The notes under the pieces were generated by a model. That model was given only the letters and a program-made list of their open reading frames with translations, was not told where the DNA came from and searched no databases. Positions 9,973-19,363 of a stretch of 64,000 nucleotides of DNA are shown piece after piece (positions within the stretch are counted from its first letter, which is position 1; each line of letters begins with the position of its first letter). The position numbers and the translations under genes are program-made. Source of the stretch: Halalkalibacter hemicellulosilyticusJCM 9152 (lineage in GTDB: Bacteria > Bacillota > Bacilli > Bacillales > Bacillaceae_D); assembly GCF_000513115.1 (NCBI RefSeq), contig NZ_BAUU01000015.1, forward strand, positions 48,506 to 112,505, given 5' to 3'.

Positions 9973-11410
9973 GAAGAATGAAGAACTATTAAAGCAACGG
10001 CTTGGTTTTGATCAATCGTTTGATGTAGGTGTTAGGAAGCTTTCTGTATTTGATAAAGAATTGCAAATCTATTTTGTCAATGGTCTTTGTGATAACCTGT
10101 ATATTATTGAAATTTTACGTGAGTTAATGCTGCTCGATTCTTATGGAAAAAAATCTGATGTGATCGATTATAAGCAAACAGTCATTAACCATTTGCCTCA
10201 TGTTCAAGTTGAATTTGTCGATACACTTGAAGATGCGGCAACACAAATGTTATCAGGTTTAATTTCTATTTTAGTTGAAGGTGAAAAGCAAGCGATCGTC
10301 ATAGATGTCCGTGATTATCCAGGTCGTGGTCCTGAAGAACCTGATACGGAACGTGTTGTACGTGGAGCTCGAGATGGTTATACGGAAAATATCATCTTAA
10401 ACACTGGTTTAACAAGAAGACGAATTCGTGATGAGCGTTTACGTAATGAAATTTTGAAGGTTGGAACTCGTTCAAAGACGGATGTATGTATATCTTATAT
10501 AGAAGGCATCGCCGATCCGAAAATGGTTAAAATCGTAAAGAAAGAGCTTGAGGCGATCCAAATTGATGGCATTTCAATGGCAGATAAGATTGTTGAAGAA
10601 TATATGGTTAAGCAAGGGATGAATCCATTTCCTCTTGTGCGGTATACAGAGAGGCCAGATGTTGCAGCTGACCATTTATTGGAAGGGCATATCATTATAA
10701 TGGTGGATACATCCCCAAGTGTTATTATAACGCCAACGACTTTATTTCATCATGTACAACATGCTGAAGAGTATCGTCAAGCACCTATGATCGGAACGGT
10801 ATTAAGATGGGTTCGATTTACTGGAATTATGTTTTCGTTACTTATTTTACCATTTTGGCTATTGTTGGTTATACAGCCGACGCTTTTGCCTGCTGGATTA
10901 GACTTTATTGGTCCTGAAGAAATGAATAATATACCGGTTGTTGTACAAATCTTATTTGCGGAATTAGGAATTGAGCTTTTAAGAATGGCTGCAGTGCATA
11001 CACCATCACCGTTGGCCACTGCCCTTGGGTTAGTTGCCGCCATTCTTATAGGGGAATTAGCTGTAGAAGTCGGTTATTTTACATCAGAAGTTATACTCTA
11101 CATTGCTTTAGGGGCGATAGGGATGTTTGCAACACCAAGCTATGAATTAGGAATAGCGTTTAGAGTCGTCAGAGTGCTGCTCATCCTCGTTGTTGCTTTC
11201 TTTAAAGCGCCAGGGTTTATCATTGGTTTAACGGTTTTTATGCTAGCATTAACGATCATTAAGACATTTAATAAACCATATTTGTGGCCATTTCTCCCAT
11301 TTGATCCACCAGCCATGTGGCATATTCTAGTCAGATCAACTGTACCAACATTACGCTTTAGACCGTCAATTGTTCATCCTCAAAATGTTGTGAAGCAACG
11401 GTCGGAATGA
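9926..11410 (+). CDS. spoVAF: Stage V sporulation protein AF (GerA-family)
   Basis: 494 residues. The N-terminal soluble region (about 1-270) contains DVRDYPGRGPEEPD and TERVVRGARDGYTE, characteristic of GerA A-subunits. A C-terminal block of about five membrane helices follows (about 285-450). SpoVAF assists nutrient germination in B. subtilis, probably as a germinant-receptor-like partner of the SpoVA channel. ATG 9926 lies inside the end of spoVAEa with GGAG 9 nt upstream. Last gene of the operon. Confidence 0.94.
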   Translation: MSQTKERQTPISPEIKKNEELLKQRLGFDQSFDVGVRKLSVFDKELQIYFVNGLCDNLYIIEILRELMLLDSYGKKSDVIDYKQTVINHLPHVQVEFVDTLEDAATQMLSGLISILVEGEKQAIVIDVRDYPGRGPEEPDTERVVRGARDGYTENIILNTGLTRRRIRDERLRNEILKVGTRSKTDVCISYIEGIADPKMVKIVKKELEAIQIDGISMADKIVEEYMVKQGMNPFPLVRYTERPDVAADHLLEGHIIIMVDTSPSVIITPTTLFHHVQHAEEYRQAPMIGTVLRWVRFTGIMFSLLILPFWLLLVIQPTLLPAGLDFIGPEEMNNIPVVVQILFAELGIELLRMAAVHTPSPLATALGLVAAILIGELAVEVGYFTSEVILYIALGAIGMFATPSYELGIAFRVVRVLLILVVAFFKAPGFIIGLTVFMLALTIIKTFNKPYLWPFLPFDPPAMWHILVRSTVPTLRFRPSIVHPQNVVKQRSE

Positions 11411-11449
11411 AGATACTCCTCCATTTAGTTCATACTTACAATGAAAGAG

Positions 11450-11486
11450 AATCACTAAAGGAGACAGTTCTTCTTTAGTGATTTTT
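11450..11486 (+). terminator. Rho-independent terminator of the spoVA operon
   Basis: 11-bp stem (11450-11460 / 11473-11483), 12-nt loop, T tail. Confidence 0.88.
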
Positions 11487-11509
11487 ATAATTTTAGAATT
11501 GGTATAACT

Positions 11510-11669
11510 CTTAGAAGACTAATCAAGTGGAGAAAAGTGAATTCAAGGAAGTGCATCGGTTCCTGATGTACACGGTTGTTGAAAGAAGAGTACTTTCATC
11601 CAACCGTCATACCTTTGTAACGACCGCGCACGACTCTATTAAGCAAAGGTCGCTAGAGCGTTATTCTTA
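11510..11669 (+). repeat. Structured intergenic repeat, copy B
   Basis: About 160 nt between the spoVA terminator and lysA, homologous to copy A. The hairpin is 11572-11585 / 11593-11607 (7 bp + 6 bp around a small internal loop), followed after 5 nt by CTTTGTAACGAC. A first weaker hairpin GTGCATC/GATGTAC (11551-11571) is also present. It is not a lysine riboswitch: the L-box core motifs are absent. Confidence 0.55.
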
Positions 11670-11744
11670 ATTGAATATTCTACTTTTCTGTGATAAAGTT
11701 GAGATCGATATTTCGATCGTTTTTGATAATAAGGAGAGAACTGT

Positions 11745-13064
11745 ATGTATAGACATGGTACGAGTCAAGTGAATGAAAAAGGTCATTTAGAAATCGGCGG
11801 CGTTGATATGGTTGATTTAGCTGATGAATATGGAACACCGTTGTTTGTTTATGATGTTGCTCTTATTCGTGAACGAGCTCATCAATTTCAGGAGGCGTTT
11901 CGTCAAGCCAATGTTCCGTATCAAGTTGCTTATGCTAGTAAAGCGTTTAGCTCCATTGCAATGTTCGAATTGGCTAATCATTTAGGCTTGAGTTTAGATG
12001 TCGTTTCTGGTGGTGAGCTATATACAGCAATTGAAGCAGAATTCCCAATGGAACGCGTTCATTTTCATGGCAATAATAAAAGTATAGAAGAATTAGAAAT
12101 GGCAGTTGAGGCTAAAATCGGCTGTGTGGTCGTTGATAACTTTTATGAATTGAAAGAGTTAAGTCGAATTTGTAAGCTTCGAAAAGCACATATGCAAATT
12201 TTACTTAGAATTACTCCAGGTGTCGAAGCACATACTCATGATTATATTTCAACTGGTCAAGAGGATTCTAAATTCGGTTTTGATCTTACTAGCGGGCAAG
12301 TACATGAAGCGGTTAAACGTTCCAAAGACGATGAATCGCTAACATTACTAGGGTTGCATAGTCATATTGGTTCGCAAATTTTTGAAACATCAGGGTTTGT
12401 TATGGCTGTTGAGAAAATGTTTGATTTACTAGAAGATTTAAAGGATCAGTATGATTTTGTTCCTTCGGTTATGAATGTAGGTGGTGGGTTTGGCATTCGC
12501 TATGTGGATGGGGATACACCATTACAACCCGGTAGTTATGTGAAGGAAATGGCTGCTATTGTGAAAGAAAAAGCTGAAAATGCTGGTATGGCGATTCCGG
12601 AAATATGGATAGAGCCAGGACGTTCATTAGTTGGTGATGCTGGGACTACTTTATATTCAATTGGTTCACAAAAACAAATCCCAAATGTACGACACTATTT
12701 AGCTGTAGATGGCGGAATGAGTGATAATTTACGACCTGCGCTATATCAGGCTGAGTATGAAGGTGTGTTAGCTAATCGAGCAAATGAAGTCGCGACTAAT
12801 ACGTTTTCAATTGCTGGTAAATGCTGTGAGAGTGGTGATATGCTCATTTGGGATTTACCCCTTCCTAAAGCAAATCATGAAGACATCTTAGCTGTTTTTT
12901 GTACAGGTGCCTATGGTTATTCGATGGCTAACAATTATAATCGTATCCCACGTCCTGCTGTTGTATTTGTGGAGAATGGAGAAGCGGTAGAAGTTATTGA
13001 GCGGGAAAGCTATCCAGACCTTGTGAGGAACGACCTTTCGTTACCTAATCATATGTTGAAATAA
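11745..13064 (+). CDS. lysA: Diaminopimelate decarboxylase
   Basis: 439 residues, fold III PLP decarboxylase. PLP lysine is Lys66 in YASKAF. Other motifs are HGNNKS, LHSHIGSQI, VGGGFGI, EPGRSLVG and the CESGD active-site cysteine region. It makes lysine from meso-DAP in the final biosynthetic step. AAGGAGAG lies 5 nt before ATG 11745. It stands between spoVAF and ppiB, the same neighbourhood as in B. subtilis. A terminator hairpin follows. Confidence 0.95.
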   Translation: MYRHGTSQVNEKGHLEIGGVDMVDLADEYGTPLFVYDVALIRERAHQFQEAFRQANVPYQVAYASKAFSSIAMFELANHLGLSLDVVSGGELYTAIEAEFPMERVHFHGNNKSIEELEMAVEAKIGCVVVDNFYELKELSRICKLRKAHMQILLRITPGVEAHTHDYISTGQEDSKFGFDLTSGQVHEAVKRSKDDESLTLLGLHSHIGSQIFETSGFVMAVEKMFDLLEDLKDQYDFVPSVMNVGGGFGIRYVDGDTPLQPGSYVKEMAAIVKEKAENAGMAIPEIWIEPGRSLVGDAGTTLYSIGSQKQIPNVRHYLAVDGGMSDNLRPALYQAEYEGVLANRANEVATNTFSIAGKCCESGDMLIWDLPLPKANHEDILAVFCTGAYGYSMANNYNRIPRPAVVFVENGEAVEVIERESYPDLVRNDLSLPNHMLK

Positions 13065-13083
13065 CAATAAATTAAATAATGAA

Positions 13084-13121
13084 GGAGGTGAAAAAGATGA
13101 ACATTTTCATCTCCTTTTTTT
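13084..13121 (+). terminator. Rho-independent terminator of lysA
   Basis: 11-bp stem with one G-T pair (13084-13094 / 13104-13114), then T7. Confidence 0.88.
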
Positions 13122-13208
13122 CAATGGCACGGTTAAGTAGTGATTAGTCGCTTTTCTTATTTAAATCATGTAAAATAAGATGAATAATTTTTGAGGAGGA
13201 TTTTACAT

Positions 13209-13643
13209 ATGAAAAAAGGAAGTATTATGTTTGAGAATGGTGAAAAAATAGTCATTGATTTTTACGACAATGAAGCGCCCAAAACGGTTGAGAACTTTGA
13301 AAAGCTTGCCAATGAAGGATATTACAATGGATTAACCTTTCATAGAGTCATTCCTGGTTTTGTGGCACAAGGGGGGTGTCCAACTGGAAATGGAACGGGT
13401 GGTCCTGGATATACCATTAAATGTGAAACAGAAGGAAACCCTCATAAACACGTAGCAGGTGCGCTATCTATGGCACATGCGGGAAAAGATACAGGTGGTA
13501 GTCAGTTTTTTATCGTTCATGAGCCGCAGCCTCACCTAGACGGAGTACATACTGTTTTCGGACAAGTTGTAGAAGGTTTAGAATCTGTTTATCGCATTAA
13601 ACAAGGTGATGTAATGGCAGAAGTTAAGGTGTGGGAAGAATAA
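13209..13643 (+). CDS. ppiB: Peptidyl-prolyl cis-trans isomerase, cyclophilin type
   Basis: 144 residues, single cyclophilin domain, cytosolic (no signal peptide). The catalytic arginine is in [17 protein letters not shown] and the [10 protein letters not shown] loop are also present. It catalyses proline isomerisation in protein folding. GAGGAGGA lies 8 nt before ATG 13209; the TTG at 13191 would precede the ribosome site. Monocistronic, with its own terminator. Confidence 0.94.
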   Translation: MKKGSIMFENGEKIVIDFYDNEAPKTVENFEKLANEGYYNGLTFHRVIPGFVAQGGCPTGNGTGGPGYTIKCETEGNPHKHVAGALSMAHAGKDTGGSQFFIVHEPQPHLDGVHTVFGQVVEGLESVYRIKQGDVMAEVKVWEE

Positions 13644-13651
13644 TTCCTTTT

Positions 13652-13699
13652 AGGTTTGTTTCATATGATCTCCTTGATCGTATGGTACAAACCTTTTTT
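13652..13699 (+). terminator. Rho-independent terminator of ppiB
   Basis: Outer stem AGGTTTGT/ACAAACCT (13652-13659 / 13687-13694) with inner CATA/TATG pairing, then T6. Confidence 0.85.
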
Positions 13700-13704
13700 G
13701 TAGG

Positions 13705-13830
13705 TCGGGATTTGTTAATGGCCTGAAACCTAAATTATTGAGGTGAAAACGTGCCCATCACGTAGTACCTTTGATTAGACTTGTAATGGCAGCACTCGTT
13801 GCAAGACAACGGTTTCACACATTTTGTTCC
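13705..13830 (+). repeat. Possible diverged copy C of the structured repeat
   Basis: This gap follows the ppiB terminator. It has a hairpin built from AGGT/ACCT (13741-13744 / 13767-13770) enclosing ACGTG/CACGT, then CTTGTAATGGC at 13780-13790. That resembles the hairpin plus CTTTGTAAYGAC arrangement of copies A and B. Outside this motif similarity is weak. Confidence 0.25.
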
Positions 13831-13940
13831 TTTTGCGAGAGCTTATTTAATATTTAGACCTTACGTAATAGTCACTTATGGTTTATCTTGATAATGGAAA
13901 TACTTCTTATAAGCGGATTTTAAGGAGTGACGGCAATCAT

Positions 13941-14831
13941 ATGTTTGATGTTATGATTATTGGTGGGGGACCGAGTGGACTTTCAGCTGCTCTAGTTTTA
14001 GGCAGAGCTAGACGTTCTGTCTTAGTTATAGATAATGAACAAGCACGAAATTTTGTCGTACAATCATCACATGGTTTTTTAACAAGGGATGCAATTTCAC
14101 CAAAAGAATTACGTCATTTAGCTAAAAAAGAATTGAAAAAATATAAGACTGTCCAATTCTGTCAAGGAACGGCAAGAAACCTACAGCAAAGTCATTCAAA
14201 TTTTTTAGTTGAGGTGGGAAATCTTGAATTTAGTGCAAAGAAGGTAATTGTAGCAAGTGGTTTAAAGGAGCAACTTCCTAACATTAATGGATTAAAGGAT
14301 TTGTATGGAAAATATGTGTTTTCATGTCCGTATTGTGATGGATGGGAATTTCGAGATCAGAAATTAACGGTTATTGGTAACGGTAATAAATTGATTGAGT
14401 ATGTGAAATTAATCCGTCAATGGAGTAAAGAAATTGTATTATTAACTGGGGGGCCAAGAACCTTCACTAGTAAAGACTATGAAGAGCTTACACATAGACG
14501 AATACCGATCATGGAGGAGGAAATTTCGGGATTTTCTAGAGAACGAAATGATTTGCAAATAACTCTTTCAAACGGAGTTGTGATTACTTGTGATGCGGCG
14601 TTTTTGCTAAAAACGAACGCAATACAGCACCTGATACTTCCTGAACAATTACAAGTTAAATTGAAGAAAAATGGCTCCTATGAAACGAGTCTGCACGGAC
14701 AAACGATACAAAAAGGTCTTTATATTATTGGTGATGCTGCCAAACGTTTTACCGGTTTAGTTGGAGCAGCAAGTGAAGGCTATGAAGCTGGAGTGCACGT
14801 AAATAAAGAGCTTGTAGATGAAGAGTGGTAG
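13941..14831 (+). CDS. Thioredoxin-reductase-like FAD/NAD(P)-dependent disulfide oxidoreductase
   Basis: 296 residues, low-molecular-weight thioredoxin reductase fold. FAD-binding GGGPSGLSAA lies near residue 8, the redox-active CPYC with DGWE near 132, an NAD(P)-type GNGN segment near 152, and the C-terminal FAD motif IIGDAA. The CPYCDGWE context and length fit the family that includes small-molecule dithiol oxidases as well as TrxB, so the true substrate is unknown. ATG 13941 begins the conserved MFDVMIIGGG; TAAGGAG is about 13 nt upstream. The in-frame ATG at 13878 has no ribosome site. Confidence 0.8.
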   Translation: MFDVMIIGGGPSGLSAALVLGRARRSVLVIDNEQARNFVVQSSHGFLTRDAISPKELRHLAKKELKKYKTVQFCQGTARNLQQSHSNFLVEVGNLEFSAKKVIVASGLKEQLPNINGLKDLYGKYVFSCPYCDGWEFRDQKLTVIGNGNKLIEYVKLIRQWSKEIVLLTGGPRTFTSKDYEELTHRRIPIMEEEISGFSRERNDLQITLSNGVVITCDAAFLLKTNAIQHLILPEQLQVKLKKNGSYETSLHGQTIQKGLYIIGDAAKRFTGLVGAASEGYEAGVHVNKELVDEEW

Positions 14832-14891
14832 GCTTTAAATGCTTTTTAGTAATGAAGCATTTTCACTATTTAAAGGAACGTATTTAGTCGA

Positions 14892-14918
14892 ACCTGTTTA
14901 CCATTTATGCATATGCTA
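14892..14918 (+). promoter_or_regulatory. Sigma-K-type promoter
   Basis: AC at 14892-14893, 16 nt, CATATGCTA at 14910-14918, an exact CATANNNTA -10. It lies about 67 nt before the YjcZ-type gene, implying late mother-cell expression. Confidence 0.55.
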
Positions 14919-14984
14919 GTATGAGCAGAAAAATCAATACATCTAAAATTGATTTTCTGACATTTAATTTAGGAGGAGATTCGA

Positions 14985-15116
14985 ATGGGTTACGGCTATG
15001 ACTGCTATGGCTATGGCGCGCCAGTTGCTGGAGCAACTTATGGTAAAGGCAGTGGCTTTGTATTAATTGTTGTCTTGTTCATTTTGTTAATTATTGTTGG
15101 TTCAGCATGGTGCTAA
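14985..15116 (+). CDS. YjcZ-family sporulation peptide
   Basis: 43 residues: a Gly/Tyr-rich head (MGYGYDCYGYGAPVAG) followed by one hydrophobic helix, GSGFVLIVVLFILLIIVGSA, ending WC. This is the pattern of the YjcZ/SscA family of tiny spore proteins. AGGAGGAG lies 8 nt before the ATG. A sigma-K-like promoter upstream and a strong terminator downstream make it a stand-alone transcript. Confidence 0.9.
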   Translation: MGYGYDCYGYGAPVAGATYGKGSGFVLIVVLFILLIIVGSAWC

Positions 15117-15129
15117 TGGATGATAAAGT

Positions 15130-15160
15130 GTGCTTGGCGTTTATTGCCAAGCACTTTTTT
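15130..15160 (+). terminator. Rho-independent terminator after the YjcZ gene
   Basis: 9-bp GC-rich stem (15130-15138 / 15146-15154), then T6. Confidence 0.93.
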
Positions 15161-15354
15161 GTTATGCCTTTGAAAATGATCGGCTATACTAGGGATTCAA
15201 GAGAACTTCAAGCGTTAAATAAAAAAATACTTTTCTTTTTCGAGATAACCGTTAATATGATAATATAGATCAGGCAGTATTAATTTGATAATCGAATAAA
15301 ATACCAATGATTTGGAAAGTATAGATTTAACTTTACATGAAGGAATGATGTATG

Positions 15355-17240
15355 ATGTGTGGATTTGTTGGTGTAATAGGGACAAGCCTTCCTACGGATG
15401 AAGAATTAAAGCAAATGACAACGGTGATCACACATCGTGGTCCAGATGAAGTAGGCTATTATCGAGATCATTATATTAAATTAGGCTTTAGACGCTTAAG
15501 TATCATTGACTTAGAAAAAGGACAACAGCCACTTACTTTTGAAAATGGTCGTTATACAATAGTATTTAATGGTGAAATTTATAATCATATAGAAATACGG
15601 AATGATTTAAAGCAACGGGGCATTACGTTTAGAACGGATTCTGATACAGAGACAATTGTAGCTTTATACAGCCTAAAAGAAGAAGAAGCTGTAAAAGAAC
15701 TACGAGGTATGTTTTCCTTTATTATTTGGGATAAAGTAAAAAAAGAAATGTTTGCTGCGCGTGATCATTTTGGTATCAAGCCCTTTTTTTATTTAGAGAA
15801 TCAAGGAAACGTATATATGGCTTCTGAAATGAAATCTATAGTAGAAGTTTTTAAGGAGGTTCAAGTACATTCGCAGTCATTACAGCATTATTTAACCTTT
15901 CAGTATTCACCAGAGCCGCACACTTTAATCGAGAACATCATGAAATTAGAACCTGGTCACTACATGAAAAAGACATGGCAAGGAAAATTAGATGTACAAG
16001 CGTATTGGAAACCTTCTTTTGCTCCTTCTAATGACTCGTATGAAAAGCAAAAGAAAAAGGTATTAGATGTATTAAGGGAATCAGTACAATTTCATATGCG
16101 TAGTGATGTCCCAGTAGGATCTTTTTTATCTGGAGGTATTGATTCGACCGCAATCGTTGCATTGGCTAAGGAAGTGAATCCGTTAATTAAAACATTTAGT
16201 GTAGGTTTTGAAGTTGAAGGATTTAGTGAGGTTTATGTAGCCAAGCAAACTGCTGAGGCATTAAATGTAGACAATATTGATTATGTGATTACTCCTGAAG
16301 ATATTTACAACAATTGCCAAATATTATATGGCATATGGACGAACCTGTTGCTGATCCTGCGGCTGTGCCTCTTTACTTTGTGGCCAGAGAAGCAAGTAAA
16401 CATGTAAAAGTAGTGCTTTCTGGCGAAGGGGCTGATGAATTATTTGGTGGATACAATATATACCGTGAACCAGAATCATTGAAGATGTTTTCATATATTC
16501 CTAATAAGGGTAAGCTGTTATTACAGAAAATCGCGAAAATGCTACCAGAAGGTGTGAAGGGACGTGGTTTTATTGAACGTGGAACAACAGCGCTAGAGCG
16601 TCGCTTTTTAGGAAATGCGCATATTATGAGTGAATCTGAAAAAAAAGCCGTGTTACGCTCGTATCTAGCAGATAACGAATCGATTGATCATATTCAACCG
16701 ATTTATGAACGAGCGCATTATTATGATGAAGTGGCAAAAATGCAATACATTGACCTTCATACTTGGTTAAGAGGTGATATTTTAGTTAAGGCTGATAAGA
16801 TGACAATGGCTCATTCAATTGAGTTAAGAGTACCATTTTTAGATAAGCAAGTGTTTGATGTGGCAAGACAAATTCAAACGAAGTACAAAATCTCTAATCA
16901 TACGACGAAGTACATTCTTCGTGATGCTATGAAGGATATCATTCCAGAACACATATTTATGCGTAGGAAATTAGGCTTCCCTGTACCGATTCGCCATTGG
17001 CTGAAAAACGAATGGTATGGTTGGGTATTACATCTATTCAAGAAAAGTGAGACGGATTACTTGTTTGAAAAGGATGTTATTATTCGAATGCTTGAATCAC
17101 ATAAGAGGGGGGAAGGAGATTTCAGTCGAAAGCTGTGGGTTGTGATTGTGTTTATGGTTTGGCATCAATTGTATTTAGAAGGAATAGAAACATTTTCTGA
17201 AGTGAACATGAGCGATTCAGAAGAAGCTATTTTCTTATAA
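15355..17240 (+). pseudogene. asnO: Asparagine synthetase (AsnO-like), second copy, frameshift near 16302
   Basis: With one T restored at GATAT (16300-16304, giving DYLQQLPNIIWH) the gene encodes 628 residues. It has the MCGF amidotransferase N-terminus, RGPDEVGYY, NGEIYN, ARDHFGIKPFFY, the SGGIDST PP-loop, and SGEGADELFGGYNIYRE. ATG 15355 is preferred over 15352 because Cys must follow the initiator Met. It is a close paralogue of the copy at 5278, with homology running to the C-terminus, where both keep RRKLGFPVP. An independent break in each copy is discussed in the findings. Confidence 0.85.
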
Positions 17241-17246
17241 AGGAAG

Positions 17247-17274
17247 AAAGCGCGCTGAGCAGAGCGCGCTTTCT
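17247..17274. terminator. Bidirectional terminator between convergent genes
   Basis: 11-bp perfect GC-rich stem (17247-17257 / 17264-17274), 6-nt loop. T-rich on one side and A-rich on the other, serving asnO copy 2 and the lactonase. Confidence 0.9.
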
Positions 17275-17286
17275 TTATACCGTATA

Positions 17287-18341
17287 TTATTGATGAAGAA
17301 ATTTCACACAAACAGGATTCGGTGTCTTTATCTCAACATTAGCTGGCGTTAGTGAACCAGATTGCTCATTAATATTGAAAAGGACAATGTTACTCGTATC
17401 TCTATTCGCAGCTAAGAGATATCTTCCACTTGGGTCAATCGAAAAGTCTCGAGGGTGCTCTCCACCTGTTGATGTAATCGCATCTCTTGTAACTTTACCT
17501 GTACGTCCATCAATCGTAAAGTGAGCAATACTATCGTGACCACGGTTGGAGGCATAAACGAAACGACCATTCTTTGATAAATGAATAGCTCCTCCTGTAT
17601 TTTCACCAATGAAGTCTTCAGGTAATGTAGAAACGGTTTGGATTTCTTCTAATAAGCCTTGCTCGCTATCGTATGAAAATACAATGAGTTCTGAGCTTAA
17701 CTCAGCATTTACGTATGCAAATTTGCCATCGTTTGAAAAACGAATGTGTCTAGGTCCTGATCCTGGTTTAACATGTATTTCTTTATGTAATTCTAGAGTT
17801 TGGTTGCGTAAGTTGTATAAAGCAATCGTATCCGTTCCTAAATCAACGACGGTGACATACTTTCCATCAGGGTTAAACCAGCAAAATGGGCATGTGCCTT
17901 CTCCTGTCTTGCTTCGTTAGGTCCATGGCCTTCATGAGTCACTGTAGAAGATGACGGCTGTAAAGAACCATCTGATTGAATAGGGTAAACATTTGCTTGC
18001 CCTTTATGGTAATTTGCAGAAAATAATAGGTCATTTTTTTCATTCAATTGAACATGACAAGGAGAGCTTCCAGCACTTAACTGACGGTTTAACTCTGTTA
18101 ATGAATGATCCTCATTAATCGAATATGCTACAACGCCGCCTTGATCACCTTCTTTTCCAACGGCATATAAGTGTAAGTTGGTGGAACTTAGCGTTAAGTA
18201 TGTAGGGCCTTCTATTTCAGCAGCAACTTGTAAATCTTCTATGGTTGCTTTCTTAGGATTAAGCGATAAGCGATAAATTCCTTTGCTTTCTCCATTTGTG
18301 TATGTACCAATGTATGCTACAAAGGTTGTTTCGTTTGACAC
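17287..18341 (-). pseudogene. YkgB-type lactonase (6-phosphogluconolactonase-like), frameshift near 17874
   Basis: Seven-bladed beta-propeller lactonase family, 351 residues if one T is restored in GGTTTAAC (minus strand). The downstream frame then reads FNPDGKYVTVVDLGTD and stays open to the stop at 17287. Characteristic parts are YIGTYTNGESKGIY, GSSPCHVQLN, SANYHKGQ, HEGHGPN, GSGPRHI and ASNRGHDSI. It would hydrolyse 6-phosphogluconolactone or a similar lactone in the cytosol. Start is GTG at 18341, with AAAGGAGGATG about 8 nt upstream. Confidence 0.82.
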
Positions 18342-18482
18342 AATATCATCCTCCTTTGAATTTCTACATTTACTATACCATTTACATTTTGAATTTGCCT
18401 AATAATTGATCCTATTCTACAATAAATGTATCAATAATTCATACAGTTGTTGTAGATAAATAATTGGGATGTGGAGGATTAT

Positions 18483-19229
18483 ATGGCTACAAAAGCAAAA
18501 AATATTAAATTAATTGCAATTGATATGGATGGAACGCTATTAAATAAAGATCATCAAATCTCTAGTGAAAATCGAAAGGTGATCAAGGCAGCGCAAGATC
18601 AAGGAATTCATGTAGTCATTAGCACAGGAAGAACAAGAATGACCTTAGATCCATTAATTGAAAATTTATCTTTAAATTCTTATTTAATTACGGTTAATGG
18701 TAGTGAGATTTGGAACGATTCACTTGAGCTTATTGAAAGAAAAACTCTCGATTCAGATTTAGTTGAATATATGTGGCGTTTAAAGGAGAAGCATCGTACA
18801 TATTGTTGGGCAGCGTCAGTTGGTAATGTGTGGCGTGAGTCATTTCCGGCAGAGGATATTCATTCACATGAATGGATGAAATTTGGGTTTGATATTGAAG
18901 ATGATACGATCAGAGAACGAATATATGAAGATTTATCAAAATTAGGTATGTTAGAAATTACAAATTCTAGCCCGACGAATTTAGAAATTAATGCAATCGG
19001 TGTTAACAAGGCAAAAGCTGTAGAGCTTGTGTGTCATAAATTAGGATTCACTTTGGAAAATGTTATGGCAATCGGTGATAGCTTGAATGATATAGCAATG
19101 ATTCAAGAGGCTGGAATCGGTGTGGCTATGGGGAATGCACAAGACTTAGTAAAAGAAGCGGCAGATTGGATTTCAACGAGTCATGAAGAAGATGGTGTTG
19201 CGAAAGCGATTAAAACATGGTGCTTGTAA
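18483..19229 (+). CDS. Cof-type HAD-IIB sugar phosphatase
   Basis: 248 residues, HAD superfamily with C2b cap. Nucleophile motif DMDGTLL (Asp14, Asp16), STGR, conserved Lys region near 186, and GDSLNDIAM. Probably a cytosolic phosphatase acting on sugar phosphates or flavin/PLP intermediates; specificity cannot be read. GGAGGA lies 4-5 nt before ATG 18483. Monocistronic, ending at the 18-bp-stem hairpin at 19298. Confidence 0.88.
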   Translation: MATKAKNIKLIAIDMDGTLLNKDHQISSENRKVIKAAQDQGIHVVISTGRTRMTLDPLIENLSLNSYLITVNGSEIWNDSLELIERKTLDSDLVEYMWRLKEKHRTYCWAASVGNVWRESFPAEDIHSHEWMKFGFDIEDDTIRERIYEDLSKLGMLEITNSSPTNLEINAIGVNKAKAVELVCHKLGFTLENVMAIGDSLNDIAMIQEAGIGVAMGNAQDLVKEAADWISTSHEEDGVAKAIKTWCL

Positions 19230-19297
19230 AAGAGAGTGAGAAAATGATTAGTAATAGAAAAGGAAAACTTATTTTTCACTTGAAATATGAATAAGGT

Positions 19298-19342
19298 AAG
19301 GGCACTGAAAAAGTTTGATTGTTTAACTTTTTCAGTGCCCTT
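19298..19342. terminator. Bidirectional terminator, 18-bp perfect stem
   Basis: AAGGGCACTGAAAAAGTT at 19298-19315 pairs perfectly with 19325-19342 over a 9-nt loop. It lies between convergent genes. The same arm sequence recurs at 59494-59536. Confidence 0.88.
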
Positions 19343-19363
19343 AATAAGCTTGTTGACTTTTCA

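Noticed and set aside
11510..11669. Lysine riboswitch upstream of lysA
   Set aside because: The position fits, but the L-box core motifs (AGAGGTGC and the conserved GAAGCCGAAG-like junctions) are absent, and the sequence instead aligns with the repeat before spoVAC.
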